Source: Drosophila persimilis (taxonomy: Eukaryota; Arthropoda; Insecta; Diptera; Drosophilidae). Taken from it: 64,000 bases of DNA. This document shows, piece by piece, positions 12,371-24,372 of this stretch. The position numbers were made by a program, and so were the translations under genes. Numbering within the stretch: position 1 is the first letter of the stretch; each line of letters opens with the position of its first letter. The stretch is taken from assembly GCF_003286085.1 (NCBI RefSeq), contig NW_020825288.1:15004001-15068000 (forward strand), written 5' to 3'. A model generated the notes under the pieces. The model did no database searches. It was not told where the DNA came from and saw nothing but the letters and a program-made list of their open reading frames with translations.

Positions 12371-12826
12371 CGTCCTGAGAGGCTGACGACGACGATGATG
12401 GTGATGATGATGACGGTGGGTGGAGGGTGGAGTGTTGTTGTGGGGGCGTGTTGGCGGACGTTTAGCTTCACGTGTGACGCCGTCTGCCAATTACCGTTAC
12501 AAAATGGCGTCGTGTGCAAGGAGTTTTCTCCGAATGTCACGTGCTGCAGCTTTTCTTTCTCCTTTCTCCCTGTTTTCTTTGTTGTTTTGTGTTCTTCTTC
12601 CTCTAATGCCAAGCATGCAATTTCCTTGGCCTTACTTTAAGCATTATTTTCCTGCCTGAATTGTTTTAAATTGCTGCTGCCTCGGCACATCATGCTGCTC
12701 CTCCGCGTCGTCGTCTCGTAAAAATTCAATGCCCTGCGTAGAGTCGTAAAAATTTATAACGCACATTTCTAGCGGGCCATCAGCGGTACAGGACGCTCCT
12801 CACATTCTTTGTTGTCTCTCCACCGC
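12371..12826 (-). other. Likely 5' UTR part of the SAM exon, with acceptor at 12826/12827
   Basis: On the minus strand a T-rich run ending TTTTTTGCAG at 12836-12827 makes a good 3' splice site. From there to the ATG at 12370 is 456 nt of non-coding sequence ending in CAC/ATC/GTC trinucleotide runs. No ATG in frame with the SAM protein precedes 12370. Other AGs nearer the ATG, such as CTGCAG near 12550, could serve instead, so the exon's upstream edge is an inference. Confidence 0.45.
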
Positions 12827-13639
12827 CTGCAAAAAATATTAAGCATATTATTATTTAGAAGTCAGCAAATATTACAGCATATGTTTCGACCCGCATTCGA
12901 AGATTTTCCCACCATAATCTAATCGCTGGAAACCCTGAGGGCTGTCTGGCCTCTGGCCACAATTGATGACGCAGTGAGAACTGAGATTCAAATCAAACTC
13001 CAAAATGCTAGAAAATTAATTAAACTCATCGAAGGGCGGGGCGGGTCGGGTTGCGGTTTGTTCATGCCACATGCCTCTGCGGGTTAGGAGAAAGGGAGGT
13101 TTCTTATCAGGAGGTAAGGGCTGTCGCTGCCTTGCGGCTTGCCAATGCGCCTCGTAATGCGTGCCAGGCATATAGACATGCACTTTATCATATAAGCCCC
13201 AGACCCCAAGCCCCCGCCCCACCGTTTGCTTCCGTTTCCGCTTTAGAGAATCCATGAGGCGTTAAACGCAAACTAAAAGCTTGTGCACACACATTCACCA
13301 TGCCCCTGCCGCATGCCCCACATGTAGTTTTTCTAGTGAGGCGTGTGCCGCGCTTTTGCTCATTGATAAATGATTGATTATCAATCCCCCCGAGTGGGTA
13401 CACGAGTGCGTGGGTGGGTGAGTGGGTGTGGTGCGCTGTGGTGTGCGGTTGCTGCGGTTCTTCTTGGCTTAGCACAAAAGTTTAGTGTTTGCTTTTAGTT
13501 TATCTTTAATGGATTATTTTAGTGGTGGCTTCGACCCGTCAACGAGCGGCAAACGAGTGCCACACAACAAAAGAGATGCTCGACGAAAGGGATACTCCTC
13601 CAAGCATTAAAGCAACAATTTCCCACTGTAAGTATAAAC

Positions 13640-14190
13640 GATAATCTATCGAATCACCGATCTTTTTCCTTTCAGGGATAATTTATAGCTGTTATCGATA
13701 GGTATCGATAGCGATTTTATCTATAACTAATCGATCTTTTATTAATATTCCACTTTATCTAGAAGTTTTCGAAAATCGATCAAAATTTAATCGAAAATAT
13801 ATCAACATTATCGATTATCTATCAATATTTAATTATTTATTGATAATAGAAACTATTATTTAACGATTTTAATACAACTTACCGATAATTTATCAATATT
13901 TTATGGACAATTTATCAGCGTATTCGATTATTTATCAATATTTCCATATTTGTATTATATTATTTATCGAAAACTAATCGATATTTTCTGAATACTTTAT
14001 TATTTATTATTGTTTTATATTATTTATCGATTGATTTCATCGAAAATGTATTGCCTTTATCGATAATTTATCAATATTTCATTATGTATTGATGTAATAT
14101 ATTATTTATCAATTTAATCTATAAATTATCGATAACTTATCGACATTCCAACGAGAATTTATCGACGCTATCGATTATTCATCAAAGCAA
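13640..14190. repeat. ATCGAT/CGATAA cluster 3
   Basis: Repeated TTATCGAT, TTATCAATATT and ATCGATAACTTATCG words. A module-like CGACGAAAGGGATAC lies 50 bp to the left (13581-13595). Confidence 0.7.
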
Positions 14191-14961
14191 TCTTAGTCCT
14201 AGGAATACACAACACTTTTCCTGCTAGTTCCCGGCAGATCTGCTAAATCCCAACATAGCCTTCCACCGCTGGATGTAATCGTTCCCATAATCCTCTCAAA
14301 GCCCAACCCAATCTTTACCAAAAGCGGGCCCTCCCCACACCACACACCTTCCCAGAAGAGGACACCAATATCATATAATTTATGTGCTCTGCTGCCGTCA
14401 GTCTTCCATCCGTGCCACATGCCTCATGGCCCTGCCCCCAACCATGTGACTAAGCTGATTTCTTGTTTTCTTTCTTTCCTCTACATATCTCTCTCCCCGG
14501 CTGTTGTCTGTTGTCTGGGCTGGCAGCTGTTTTGTTTCCATTTTCATTTTCATTGGCATTGAATAGATCAATCATGGATGGGTGTTTGTTTTCTTTTTTT
14601 TGTCGATGGTACGCCGTACGGTACGGCCCCAATGATGACCAATTATTCACCAATAAAACTGTCGGCCAAATGTCATGAATTGAACTTTTACTGGCTTTTA
14701 CGCTGCAAATCGAAATTCAATCGTAATTTGCTGGGAAAGTGAATTTCGAAAGTTCGAGGAATCAATTAGGGACAGGCAAAGGGTCCCAAATTTATTCCTC
14801 GAAAACAGGCCAGGCAGAGGGACTAGGCCGGACTAGGGACTCCCTAGTCCCTAATTGAGTCCTCGATAAAAATAGATAGATGTACTTTTACCTGTAGCCT
14901 TTTTTCCCCACTGGGGTTGCACAGTCGAATGCCATTGAGTGGGCTTACGGATATCCCATAA

Positions 14962-15155
14962 GCGAATAATTTATCGATATCGAATAATTTATCGATAACT
15001 TGGAACATGTTTTTATCGAAAACCGATAATTTATCTATAATGGTTTATCGATTTTATCTTTAATCATGAAGCTATAATTTATTTATAGATGCTTTCTCTC
15101 ATTTATCAGCTATGTATCAATTATTTTTAAGCCATGTTATCGATTATTAATCGTT
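14962..15155. repeat. ATCGAT/CGATAA cluster 4
   Basis: It begins immediately after CCCATAAGCGAA (14955-14966), with ATAATTTATCGATATCGAAT as the first repeat. It is the closest module-to-cluster junction in the window. Confidence 0.7.
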
Positions 15156-15783
15156 TAAATTATTTCTAAAATTCGTTTTAAATTTCCCAAATATTTGGAT
15201 TCACTAAAATCCCCATTTCTTTATTTTCTAAAGCCTGAAAAACTCTTCAAAATTACTAACAAAATTTTTACAACCAATTTCCACAGTTTCTGATGTGTCA
15301 ACATCTTCCTAAAAAATAAAGAACTTGCCCAATAAATTCGTCAAAAAAAACGTATAACATTTTTATAAGCAACTTAAATGCCGGCAATAAACGTTGCTGC
15401 CACTGCTGTCACGACTCCCTGCCCCTCTGTAGGTGCTTCACCTCTTCTAGGCCAAACCCTTTCACTTCCCAACCAATTGGTTGGCTGCATTTATTTTCGG
15501 GTCAAAGTTTGTCGGGGGCTTGATTTGTTTTGCTTTTGGGTGTTCGGTTTTGTTTCTGTTTCTGTTTAATTTTTCGTATCTTCCGCCCACGCAGGGCACA
15601 CAGCGGGGCACGCCACAATTTAATGCAACATCATCGTAAGCGACAGCCACAATAACAACAACAAGAAACGGACTTGTTGCCGCTCGCTGGAGAGCAGTTG
15701 TTGGCTTCAATCAGAGACAAGGGACAACACACACAAATTGTTATTGCGGGGGCGTTGTCGTAACGCATTTTATATAAAGATTT

Positions 15784-16194
15784 GAATGCCCAGGGCATTG
15801 GAGGAGTGTGCAAAGGGTGTATCGGTTTATCGATCGACGGCTAGGCAGCACTTAAGCGTTTCCCATAAGCGAAAGGCCACAATCATTTGAATTTAAGACT
15901 TTTGAATGCCTTTCGATGCGAGGGAAAGGGGATTGTCTTTGCAAAAATATTAGAAAAATCTATCAATAATTTATCGATAACTTGTAGTAAGTTTTTGGAA
16001 TGCCCAGGCAGTTGGAGGAGGCTAAAAAGGGTGTATCGACTTATCGATCAACGGCTAGACAGCACTAGATAACATTTTCCATAAGCGAAGGGACAAAATG
16101 TAAGACTTTTGAATGAATTTCGACGCTGGATAACGGGGATTGGTTTTGATATCGATAATTTATCGATAGCCGGAGGTAAGTTTTTATCGATAAT
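15784..16194 (+). repeat. Tandem duplication carrying the module and ATCGAT sequence
   Basis: Copy 1 (15784-15996) and copy 2 (15997-16194) share in order GAATGCCCAGG, GTGTATCG.TTATCGATC, ACGGCTAG.CAGCACT, CCATAAGCGAA, AAGACTTTTGAATG, GGGGATTG, ATAATTTATCGATA and GTAAGTTTTT. They differ by scattered substitutions and small indels, so the duplication is old. Confidence 0.85.
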
Positions 16195-16265
16195 TGATCA
16201 GTATTTTGGCTTATATGATTTTTATCGTTAATTAATCACTGTTATCGATATTTTATCGACTTATT
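16195..16265. repeat. ATCGAT tail of cluster 5
   Basis: ATCGATAATTGATCAG and GTTATCGATATTTTATCGAC words continue the duplicated block to its right. Confidence 0.6.
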
Positions 16266-17389
16266 GGCTGATTTCGTTGAAATTTTCTTTGCTTTATATC
16301 TACTCCATAATTTTCCCCATTAAATCCCCCATAATGGGTACCTTCTAGTCGCCTCTGCCCCTCTATTGGGGGTGGGGGTTTCCTTCTCTCTCTTTTTGTT
16401 GGTGTCTCTTTTTGTTTGGGGCAAGTTTAATTTGTTGGATGGCCCGCCGTTTGTTTTAAACGCTGTCATTTCAATCGATCGACTGCTTTGTCTCCCCATC
16501 TGCCGTCCGTCCCCCCCGCCCCCATCGCCCGCGGATCGTGCTTGACTCTTGGCCTCTAGGCCCCAAGCGCAACAATTGTGAGAGGTGTTGCCTGGCAAAT
16601 CACATCGCGGCTCAATAAGCGGCGCAGGCAAATTACTCGTACTCCCTGCCCCTGCCCCTGCCCCCACCCCTACCATGCAGCGATTGCAACACGTCGCCAA
16701 CAGCTGTGTCGCGGCGGCTGTCTGGCCATTTATTTATCTACCATCGTGGACTGTCACTCCGTCCTGTCTGCTCCCCTCCTCCACCCACCCCCCCACTCCC
16801 ATTTTGGGGACACGCGGCGTATGCGCAATTGCCATTTAATTAAAAATTATTTGCACATTGAGCGAACAATTTTTCGTTGATTTCATTTATCATTTTCGTT
16901 TTCGTTTTTATTTTTTATTTTTTGCTGGCGTGCAGGTGCGCAACGACGGAAACGGACACCGAAAATAAAATGTTCACACGCTCTCTAGATGTGACTGTGA
17001 CTGTGACTGTGCCCCCGACTCTGCCCCTTCCTTCGACTCCGCTTTGGAGTTGTCTCCGAGTTGATGGGAATAAAGATGACGACGGAGTCATCTCTGGGGC
17101 AGGTCTACGCACACAAACATCTAATTATAATCATTAGCCCAAGCAAACAGAGATATTCATATATCTTACATAGGCCCAAGGGCCAGAAATAGGGCCCACA
17201 AGATCGCACACTCTTGAAAGGGTCATAGGCTCTATAAAAACTATAGAATATAATGGTAATCAAGGTAGAAACCTGATCGAATGACATTGTCCCATAAGCG
17301 AAAGGAGTCTATTCCGCTTCGGTTAGCCAGAAAACAGCGATCATTCGTCTGAAGCGATTCGGAATTTCTTTCGATTAAAGCTCCAAAAT

Positions 17390-18030
17390 ATATCGATATA
17401 TTATTGATAGTTTCGGAAATAATTAACTGCAAATACAAGTATTTTAGAGATCATAAATCGGAAATAAAGTGATTTTATTGATAATTTGTGGACTCTATTT
17501 AATTAAAATATCATGTATTCCCGTTATCGATAATTAATCGAAAAAATTTTGAAATCAATTACGAAAATGTTTAACTTTTAAAAGAATATTTATTCTGTAA
17601 GTGGGAAATATTTCCGTATTGCATATCCATGAAATCTTCAAAAAATATATCGATATAATATCGATAAATAAAAAAAAGTATGTCAAATTAAACTATTTCA
17701 AAAATAATCGGAAAGAGAGCGATTGTATCAATATTTTATCGATTGTATCTACTTCAACTATCATTGAACAGCTTTATCGAATATTTATTGACTTTATTGA
17801 GCATTCATCGACTTTATTGATTATTTATCGACTTTATCGATATCTTTATTGCACTTATCGATTATTTATCGACGTTATAGATTATTTATCGAGTTTATGT
17901 CGAGTATTTATCGACTTGATCGATTTTTGTATCGATACTATCGAGCATTTATCGATGTTATAGTGTATTTTTCGACTTTATGGGGTATTTATCGACTTCA
18001 TCGAATTAATCGATCAATGTTTTTTTCAAT
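17390..18030. repeat. ATCGAT/CGACTT cluster 6
   Basis: It starts 85 bp after the module CCCATAAGCGAAAGG (17291-17305). The part at 17755-18010 is a degenerate tandem repeat of TTATCGACTTTATTGAT-like words; the translated Tyr/Arg/Leu/Phe pattern is a by-product. Confidence 0.75.
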
Positions 18031-19638
18031 TTCCTTAACAAAATAAGACAATTCGTAACTTTTAGATAAATATTTATATCCAAAAGTGGAAAATATATCC
18101 ATATTGCATATCGGCAATACTTATCGAAAACAGAACTGTTTTATGGATGGCAGTGATCCCTAGCTATATTCTTCCTTGAATAAGGAAAGACATCTGCTGA
18201 ATGCATTTAATGTTGATTGCAGATCAAAGAAATAAATACGAAAAAAATGCTTTATAGCCAACGAAAAATTATAAGCAATCCCGCCAATGGAAGGGCATTC
18301 AAAGAAAACCAAATAAATGGCGAGCCTCTGAGGGAGAGAGAGATGATTGGGCGTCTTCATTAACGATAGTAGGAAGTAGGCCGGAGACAAACAAAGAGAG
18401 AGGAAGAAACGGGGAGACAGAGAGACAGCGAGGAAAGACCGTCAAAATCCATTTGACAACATAAAATTGCTGTTCCAAAACGAAGCCAAAGCCGCGCTGG
18501 AGTCGCCACTGTGGGGCATTAATGCCAATGGCTAATTAACTTGTTGTTGAGCTCGTAAAATAGTTTGGCCGCTCATCAAGATAATAAAGGCCGGTTCACC
18601 GTCGGAACCAAAAAAAAAGTTTTTTCCTCTTTAATTGAGCCCCGAACCCGAAAAATGGTTGACTTTTGGCCGATCTGGTGGTGCGTCAGCTGCAAGAATG
18701 ACCTGCCCAACAGAAGAGCACACAGAGATACAAAGATACAAAGATACAGAGGTACAGAGGTACACATTACTGCAGTCACTTTTGGTAATTTGATTTTCAA
18801 GTCGAGATAATGAAGTGGACATTAAAATTTTACAACCTCCCCCCGGGCGGGACAGGCTGAGAGCATTCAATAAATTAATTACCAGAATTTCCAGCCTAGA
18901 ACCTAGCCCCTTTTTCCAGGTGCCACACCCCACAATAAATATTGGAAATCCGCTTCGCTCTGGTCTGCACTCCATAATATATGGTATGCAAGACTCTAAT
19001 TAAACCACAATTGTTGTGTAAACTTTAAGCAATTGATTGCCCAAAAACAGGTCTGTCGACTGTCACATAGACAACACATATACAGCGGCAGCTACAAAAT
19101 CTGTTGGCCGGCAATTAACAGGCAATTGACTCGAAAAGTGGACCAGGCCTCTTCGGACTGGCCAGCACATTGAAAGCATATTGAAAGTTATGGCAATCCA
19201 ATGTTTATTGTCTGGGAAGGCAACTTCTAGGCCTATCCATGGGTGTTGCCTGGGGAGAATCCAGATCGAGAGCCCTCATTCTCTGGAGCTTGGCTTGGCT
19301 TCGATTTGAATTTCAATTGAATGCAATTTGGGCCAAAAAACAATCAAAAAATCTCTAATTCCTATAAAGAGCTTCATTCGATTGTGGTTGTTTAGAAAAT
19401 GTCTAATAATTCCTAAATGGAGCTCTGGTTTCTTAGATACACATTTCTTTGATTGAAAAACCCCCTAAAGCCGCTTTTGTGCCGCCTACTCTTCAGCCTA
19501 GTTTCTGTTCCACAAATCCCACATTCGTACAGGTTCCTTAGTCTCAAAAAAGTGCTCTTAAAAAGCCAAAGACCTCATGCTGGGCTGGCGAGGCCTGGCT
19601 GACCTTTTGGCATTTTGCATTTGTTTTTTATGCACATG

Positions 19639-19641
<3 letters not shown>
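18031..19641. other. Intron DNA, no gene seen
   Basis: Mixed-composition DNA with short tandem repeats (ACAAAGATACAAAGATAC at about 18729-18765, AGAGAGACAGCGAGG at 18415-18435). Nothing else is supportable. Confidence 0.5.

Positions 19642-19680
<39 letters not shown>
19642..19680 (+). repeat. GA microsatellite
   Basis: About 18 uninterrupted GA units, a potential GAGA-factor (Trl) binding array by motif. Confidence 0.9.
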
Positions 19681-19682
<2 letters not shown>

Positions 19683-20714
19683 CGAATGCCCCCCAGCAAT
19701 ATAAATAAATTTATATCATTTTTTTTTTTTTTTGCACTCAAGCTCTGCGGGTGGTCCAGCCGGGGGTGGGGTGGGGACGCAGGTGGCGTTCAAAAAAAAA
19801 AGAGCTAGCTTAATGCTTTTAATGTTGGATAATTTAGCATTTGTTGCCATCATTTGTTATGCAAAAACCAACAACAGTCCATCGCTATAAATCATCATCA
19901 TTATGCTTAACCCATTGAGGAGTTAACCCTCATAGGCAACAAAAGCAACACTTATTGATTGCGATTTAAACAAAAGAAAACGCAAGAAGAAATTCATTAA
20001 AACTGAAGGCAAGCGGGTGGAAGGAAGGGACTGGTGCGGGGTCGGGGTCGGGGTCGGGGACTGGGGGGTGGGGGGTGGGTATGAAATGCAATAAATTCCC
20101 ATTAAGCTGCTCACATAAAACGCCTGATTGCATCCCAAGCTGCAACTGAAAGCTGAAGCTGAAGCTGAAGCGCGCTGAAGCCAACATCCTGTTGACAGTC
20201 GTCGGCGGCGGGGCAGCAGCGGCAGCTATCAATATTAAAAGCGCTTATTTGACAGAAATATGACAAATGCCTGACAGCCAAGGGCGTGGCACACAGGTTG
20301 CACACACACACACACACCCTAGAAGTGCCAAGTCATTAGTAACGCAGAAAAGAGGCAGAGAGGGAGAGAGGGAGAGGGACAGCCAGCAAGTGTCAGAAAT
20401 GCTTTTTGGATTAGTCGATGCGAAATTTTGTGGTGTATTGAATTGCCTTTTGGGTCAGCGGCAGCAGCAGCCAGCAGGGCTCCTGGTTTCTGCTCCTGGT
20501 CCTGGTCTCTGACACGTGCAACACTCACGGCTTGGTCTGCAAGTCGTCTCTCTCGCTCCCTCTGGAAATGAGCATCAGGAATGCATTCAACTGTCAAAAG
20601 CTGTAGGAAATCAATGAAGCGTAAGAAAATCTAGAAGAAAAAAACCCTTACTCCAAATGGAAATGGACATTAGATGGCGAGAAATCAGACATGAGACTCG
20701 GTTGATGGGAAAAA

Positions 20715-21605
20715 TCCACTATTATGGTTATTTTAGAATCGTTATTCCATTGGCAATATTTGTATTATTATTCTCTCTATTTCATTTTCGTTATTCGCTT
20801 TCTCTTTATTATATTTTCTCTCTACTTATGGTGCTCACTCGTTATTCTATACTCGATTTACCCATATTATTTGATTCTCGTTATTCCATTCTCGTTGTTC
20901 GATTCTCGCTATTCGCTTCTCGTTATTTTCATCTCATTATTCTATGCTCGTTTGCCGATTCTCGGTATTCACTTATCGTTACTCGCTTCTCGTAATTTCC
21001 TTCTCGTTATTCTCATCTCGTTATTCCCATATCCTTATTTTCAGCTCATTATTTGATTCTCATTACTCGCTTCTCGTTATTCGCTTCTCGTTATTTGCTT
21101 CTCGTTATTCCCTTCTCTTTATTCGCTTTTCTATATTCCTTTCTCGTAATTCCTATCTCGTCATTCTATTGCCGTTATTAAATTCTCACATTATCAATAT
21201 TCGAGTTACTCATCATTACGTTGTTTTATTCTCGTTACCAGAATTTTGGTTTTAATTTTTCGTTATTCCATTCTAAAGGTATTATTTCATCTCGTTATTT
21301 CAATCTTCTTTTGCTCGTTACTCGTTATTCCCTACTCGTTATGTCATTCCTGTTATTAGATTCCTTATTAGATTCCCGCTATTCCTCTGTAGTTGTTATT
21401 TAATCGTTTTTCCATGCCCTACTACCCTCTCGTTATTCCCTTCTCATTATTATCTTTATTTTATATTCCTTTTCCCACAATACTCGTTATGCTCTTCTCG
21501 TTATCCATAGATTATAACCCTCAAATGTTATATCCTTGTAAATATTATATTTTCAATACGTTTCCTATCATTCCGATCTCGTTATTTCCGTTGCTTTCTC
21601 CAACT
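20715..21605 (+). repeat. Degenerate 14-bp minisatellite (CTCGTTATTCNCTT)
   Basis: About 890 bp of diverged units. At 21060-21130 the words CTCGTTATTCGCTT, CTCGTTATTTGCTT and CTCGTTATTCCCTT follow at exact 14-bp steps. Open frames rich in SRYSLLVI/FSLF are translations of this repeat, not a protein. Confidence 0.9.
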
Positions 21606-23138
21606 CTTATCTGCTTAAACATTTATTTTTTTAATTTTTCCCATTATTGCATGCATTATTTTTAAAATGCTCGTAAAGATTCAGCGGGGTGACAATTTTA
21701 TAAATATTTTTATGGCGTTTCATAAAATTTTATATGCCTGGCATTCCCGTCCTCCTCTCCCACTATTTCCCTCTTCAATTTGTCGTCGCTGCAGTTTATG
21801 AATTCCCATTTCCCGTTTTTTCCTCCCTTTTCTTCCTTTAAAGTTGCCATTTTTTTGCGTATTTCAACGCTCTCATTGACCATGTGCCAGTGACAGTCGG
21901 ACAGACAGACAGTTGCTGGTGCATGCAACAGCGCTGTCATCGGTTGCAACAATTACTTAAATGCAGCCATAATTTGTGATGTAGGCAGTCGGACAGGCAG
22001 TCCAGCCAGGGCAATTTACTCGTCCACTCGTCTGCATATTTTTCACAATTTTATTATTATTTCAACGAATTTCCAACTATAATTATTATGATTATTATTT
22101 TCAAGTCGAGTGTCCACAAGGCAGCCTTTAAAATCGGTAGGGAGTCCCTTGGAGGGGATCCTGAATGAATCAGAAGATGTTTCATTAGACAAAAATCAGT
22201 GGGAATGATTTTTCGGTGCTCATTGGAGGTAGGGCCATGGTTTTCTGCTTTTTATTTGCAAAATATTCAACCGATTGTCTGGATTTTTGGTAATACATCA
22301 TCCTGTATAGATCTGTATATCTTTATAGATCATAAAATTGTGTATGCCATAAGATTTCGCCACCTAATGGGTCCTAAAGAGGTCTGGAAAAAGTTCCGAT
22401 GTTCTCAGGAAAACTTTTATTTAGGTCACCTTTTTTTCGGGGTCACCAGAAAAACGCTGCAGGCCCTGCCACATGCAGAAATGAAGCCTGGATGGCAGTA
22501 ATTAATATATATATTTTCCTGTCACATTTCCCAGCCATTGTTCCGTCTTTCAATTACATTTTGAACAACATTTTATGAAATATTCAAATTTGATTGCATT
22601 AATTGAGCTTCAACGAAATACAGTGGCCATAAATATTAATTTGGTATTCAATTTTCATTGATTAATTTCCAATTTAGCGACTCTGTCACAGCCTGTCTTT
22701 TCCTTTTTTTTTGTCGTGGGTTTTTTGTGATTTGTGAACCCCAAAGAAGTGTCCCATAAATCACACACACAACGAAAAATCTTATGGGGCGGCAGGCAAA
22801 TAAACTTGGTCTTCCCTTTTGCCATTTTGTTTCTTTGATTGAAACCGAAGAGAGCGGAGAGGAGAGTCTCCGAACAATGGCAATTAGCCCATAAAAATGA
22901 AAATACCCACATTTACGATGGTTCTTCCAAGCCATCCATCAGACAAATTAATTGAAATTCAAAGTCTCGGGGCCTTTGGGGGTACGTATTCTTTTTTTTT
23001 TATGAGCATTGGTTGTTCTGTTTAATTTCACTTCTTGCGGATTGGATCGTCATCTTGTGGGCCTCCTTGTGGTGTGTGTTTCCAATGAATAATAAAGTAG
23101 ATTGAAGCCAATCCACAGACGTATCCAGAGCGACTTGT

Positions 23139-23172
23139 GCCGCCGCTGCTGCTGCTGCTGCTGCTGCTGCTG
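23139..23172 (+). repeat. CTG/CAG microsatellite
   Basis: Ten or so CTG units (after CCGC) in intronic DNA. The poly-Gln and poly-Cys frames are by-products. Confidence 0.9.
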
Positions 23173-24019
23173 CCTCAGATATAAATCAATTCCCGAGAAG
23201 CGACAAAAATTTACATTCCCCACAGCCCACGGGGGGAACTGCAATGCGATCCAATCCCCAGGCAGATCTGTGGGCGCTGTCTTCGGGGCTTGGGGACTGC
23301 TGCTCCTCTCTTATTGAGATTTCATCGCCTGTTTTCTCTGTGTTTGTCAAAGTCAATTTATGGGAACGGTAAACACAAACGGGGCATTGTATCAATAATA
23401 ATAATAATAATAAAGCCAGAAATAAAAGGCGGCAGCAAAATAAATCGCTGATATATGTATCGTTGAAAAATCGTGCCTCGATCGGCCAAGAGCATTACAA
23501 TTCGTAAGCGTTTAAATGTCTTTAAGTGGGCCTTGATTAATGACTCTCCAACGAGTCGATCGACGGCCTGATGATCGTCTCTGGGCACACGCACTGCGGG
23601 AGCTCCCCCCGGCCAGGGCATCACCAGGGGTTTGCTCCACAGATAGGCGTGACTATGATAACATTGCCCAAACAAAAGGCCTTTCAATTGGCCTTGACTA
23701 AGGGTCTTATCGATCCTCATCTGCGGTGATCATGATCGCAGCAATTTGTTCAACAAACTTTCGTATCTATGGGGCCCTCAGCCCCCAGCCCCCCAACCCC
23801 CAGCAATTAAAGCGTTCAATCTAATCGGAATACTCAAATAGATCATTTAGAGGCTTTGTGTTTAGGGGTTTCCAAACAAGATCTGGTTTTTTGGCAAAAC
23901 CTTCCATGTGTCGATCATTAACAAAATTCCGATTAAAGTTTATAGAAACACAAATAGATTTAATGGATTATAAGAGTGTTTTTTTGTAGGGGGATTCATC
24001 AACATTTTCAAAATAATTT

Positions 24020-24372
24020 AAATACTTATTTGTTTCCAAATTAAAAAAAAAAAAATAAAAATATTAAAAGACAAAAATTGAATAAAATAAAAAAAAACGA
24101 TAAAAATTAATAAAACATAAAATTATTAAAAAAAAAATTTTAAAAAATTAGATGTAATATTTAAGAAAATAAAAATAAATAAAATATATAAAAAATATTA
24201 AATTAAATAAAAATATATTAAAAATAGAATAAAATATAAAAAAAAAAATAAAATAAAAATAAATAAAATTTAAAAATACTAAAGAAACTTAAATAAAATA
24301 AAATTAAAAAATTATACAAAAATTCAATTTATAAAAAAATTATATTAAAAAAAAATTTTAAAAAAAAAGCTA
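24020..24372. repeat. A-rich low-complexity tract
   Basis: AAAAATAAAATAAAA words with almost no T runs on the plus strand. This is the mirror image of the T-rich tracts elsewhere, so the strand bias is here reversed. Confidence 0.85.

Noticed and set aside
12034..12612. Overlapping minus-strand frame across the SAM exon
   Set aside because: It is the shifted frame of the SAM exon, giving no known domain; the SAM frame is clearly the real one.
16172..16182. GGAGGTAAGTTTTT on the plus strand as a splice or ratchet site
   Set aside because: The upstream DNA is ATCGAT repeat without a pyrimidine tract, and the GTAAGTTTTT word also occurs in the other copy of the tandem duplication, so it is repeat sequence.
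20657..21665. Several overlapping frames rich in SRYSLLVI and FSLF, like a membrane protein
   Set aside because: They are translations of the 14-bp minisatellite; all three frames give the same kind of pattern.
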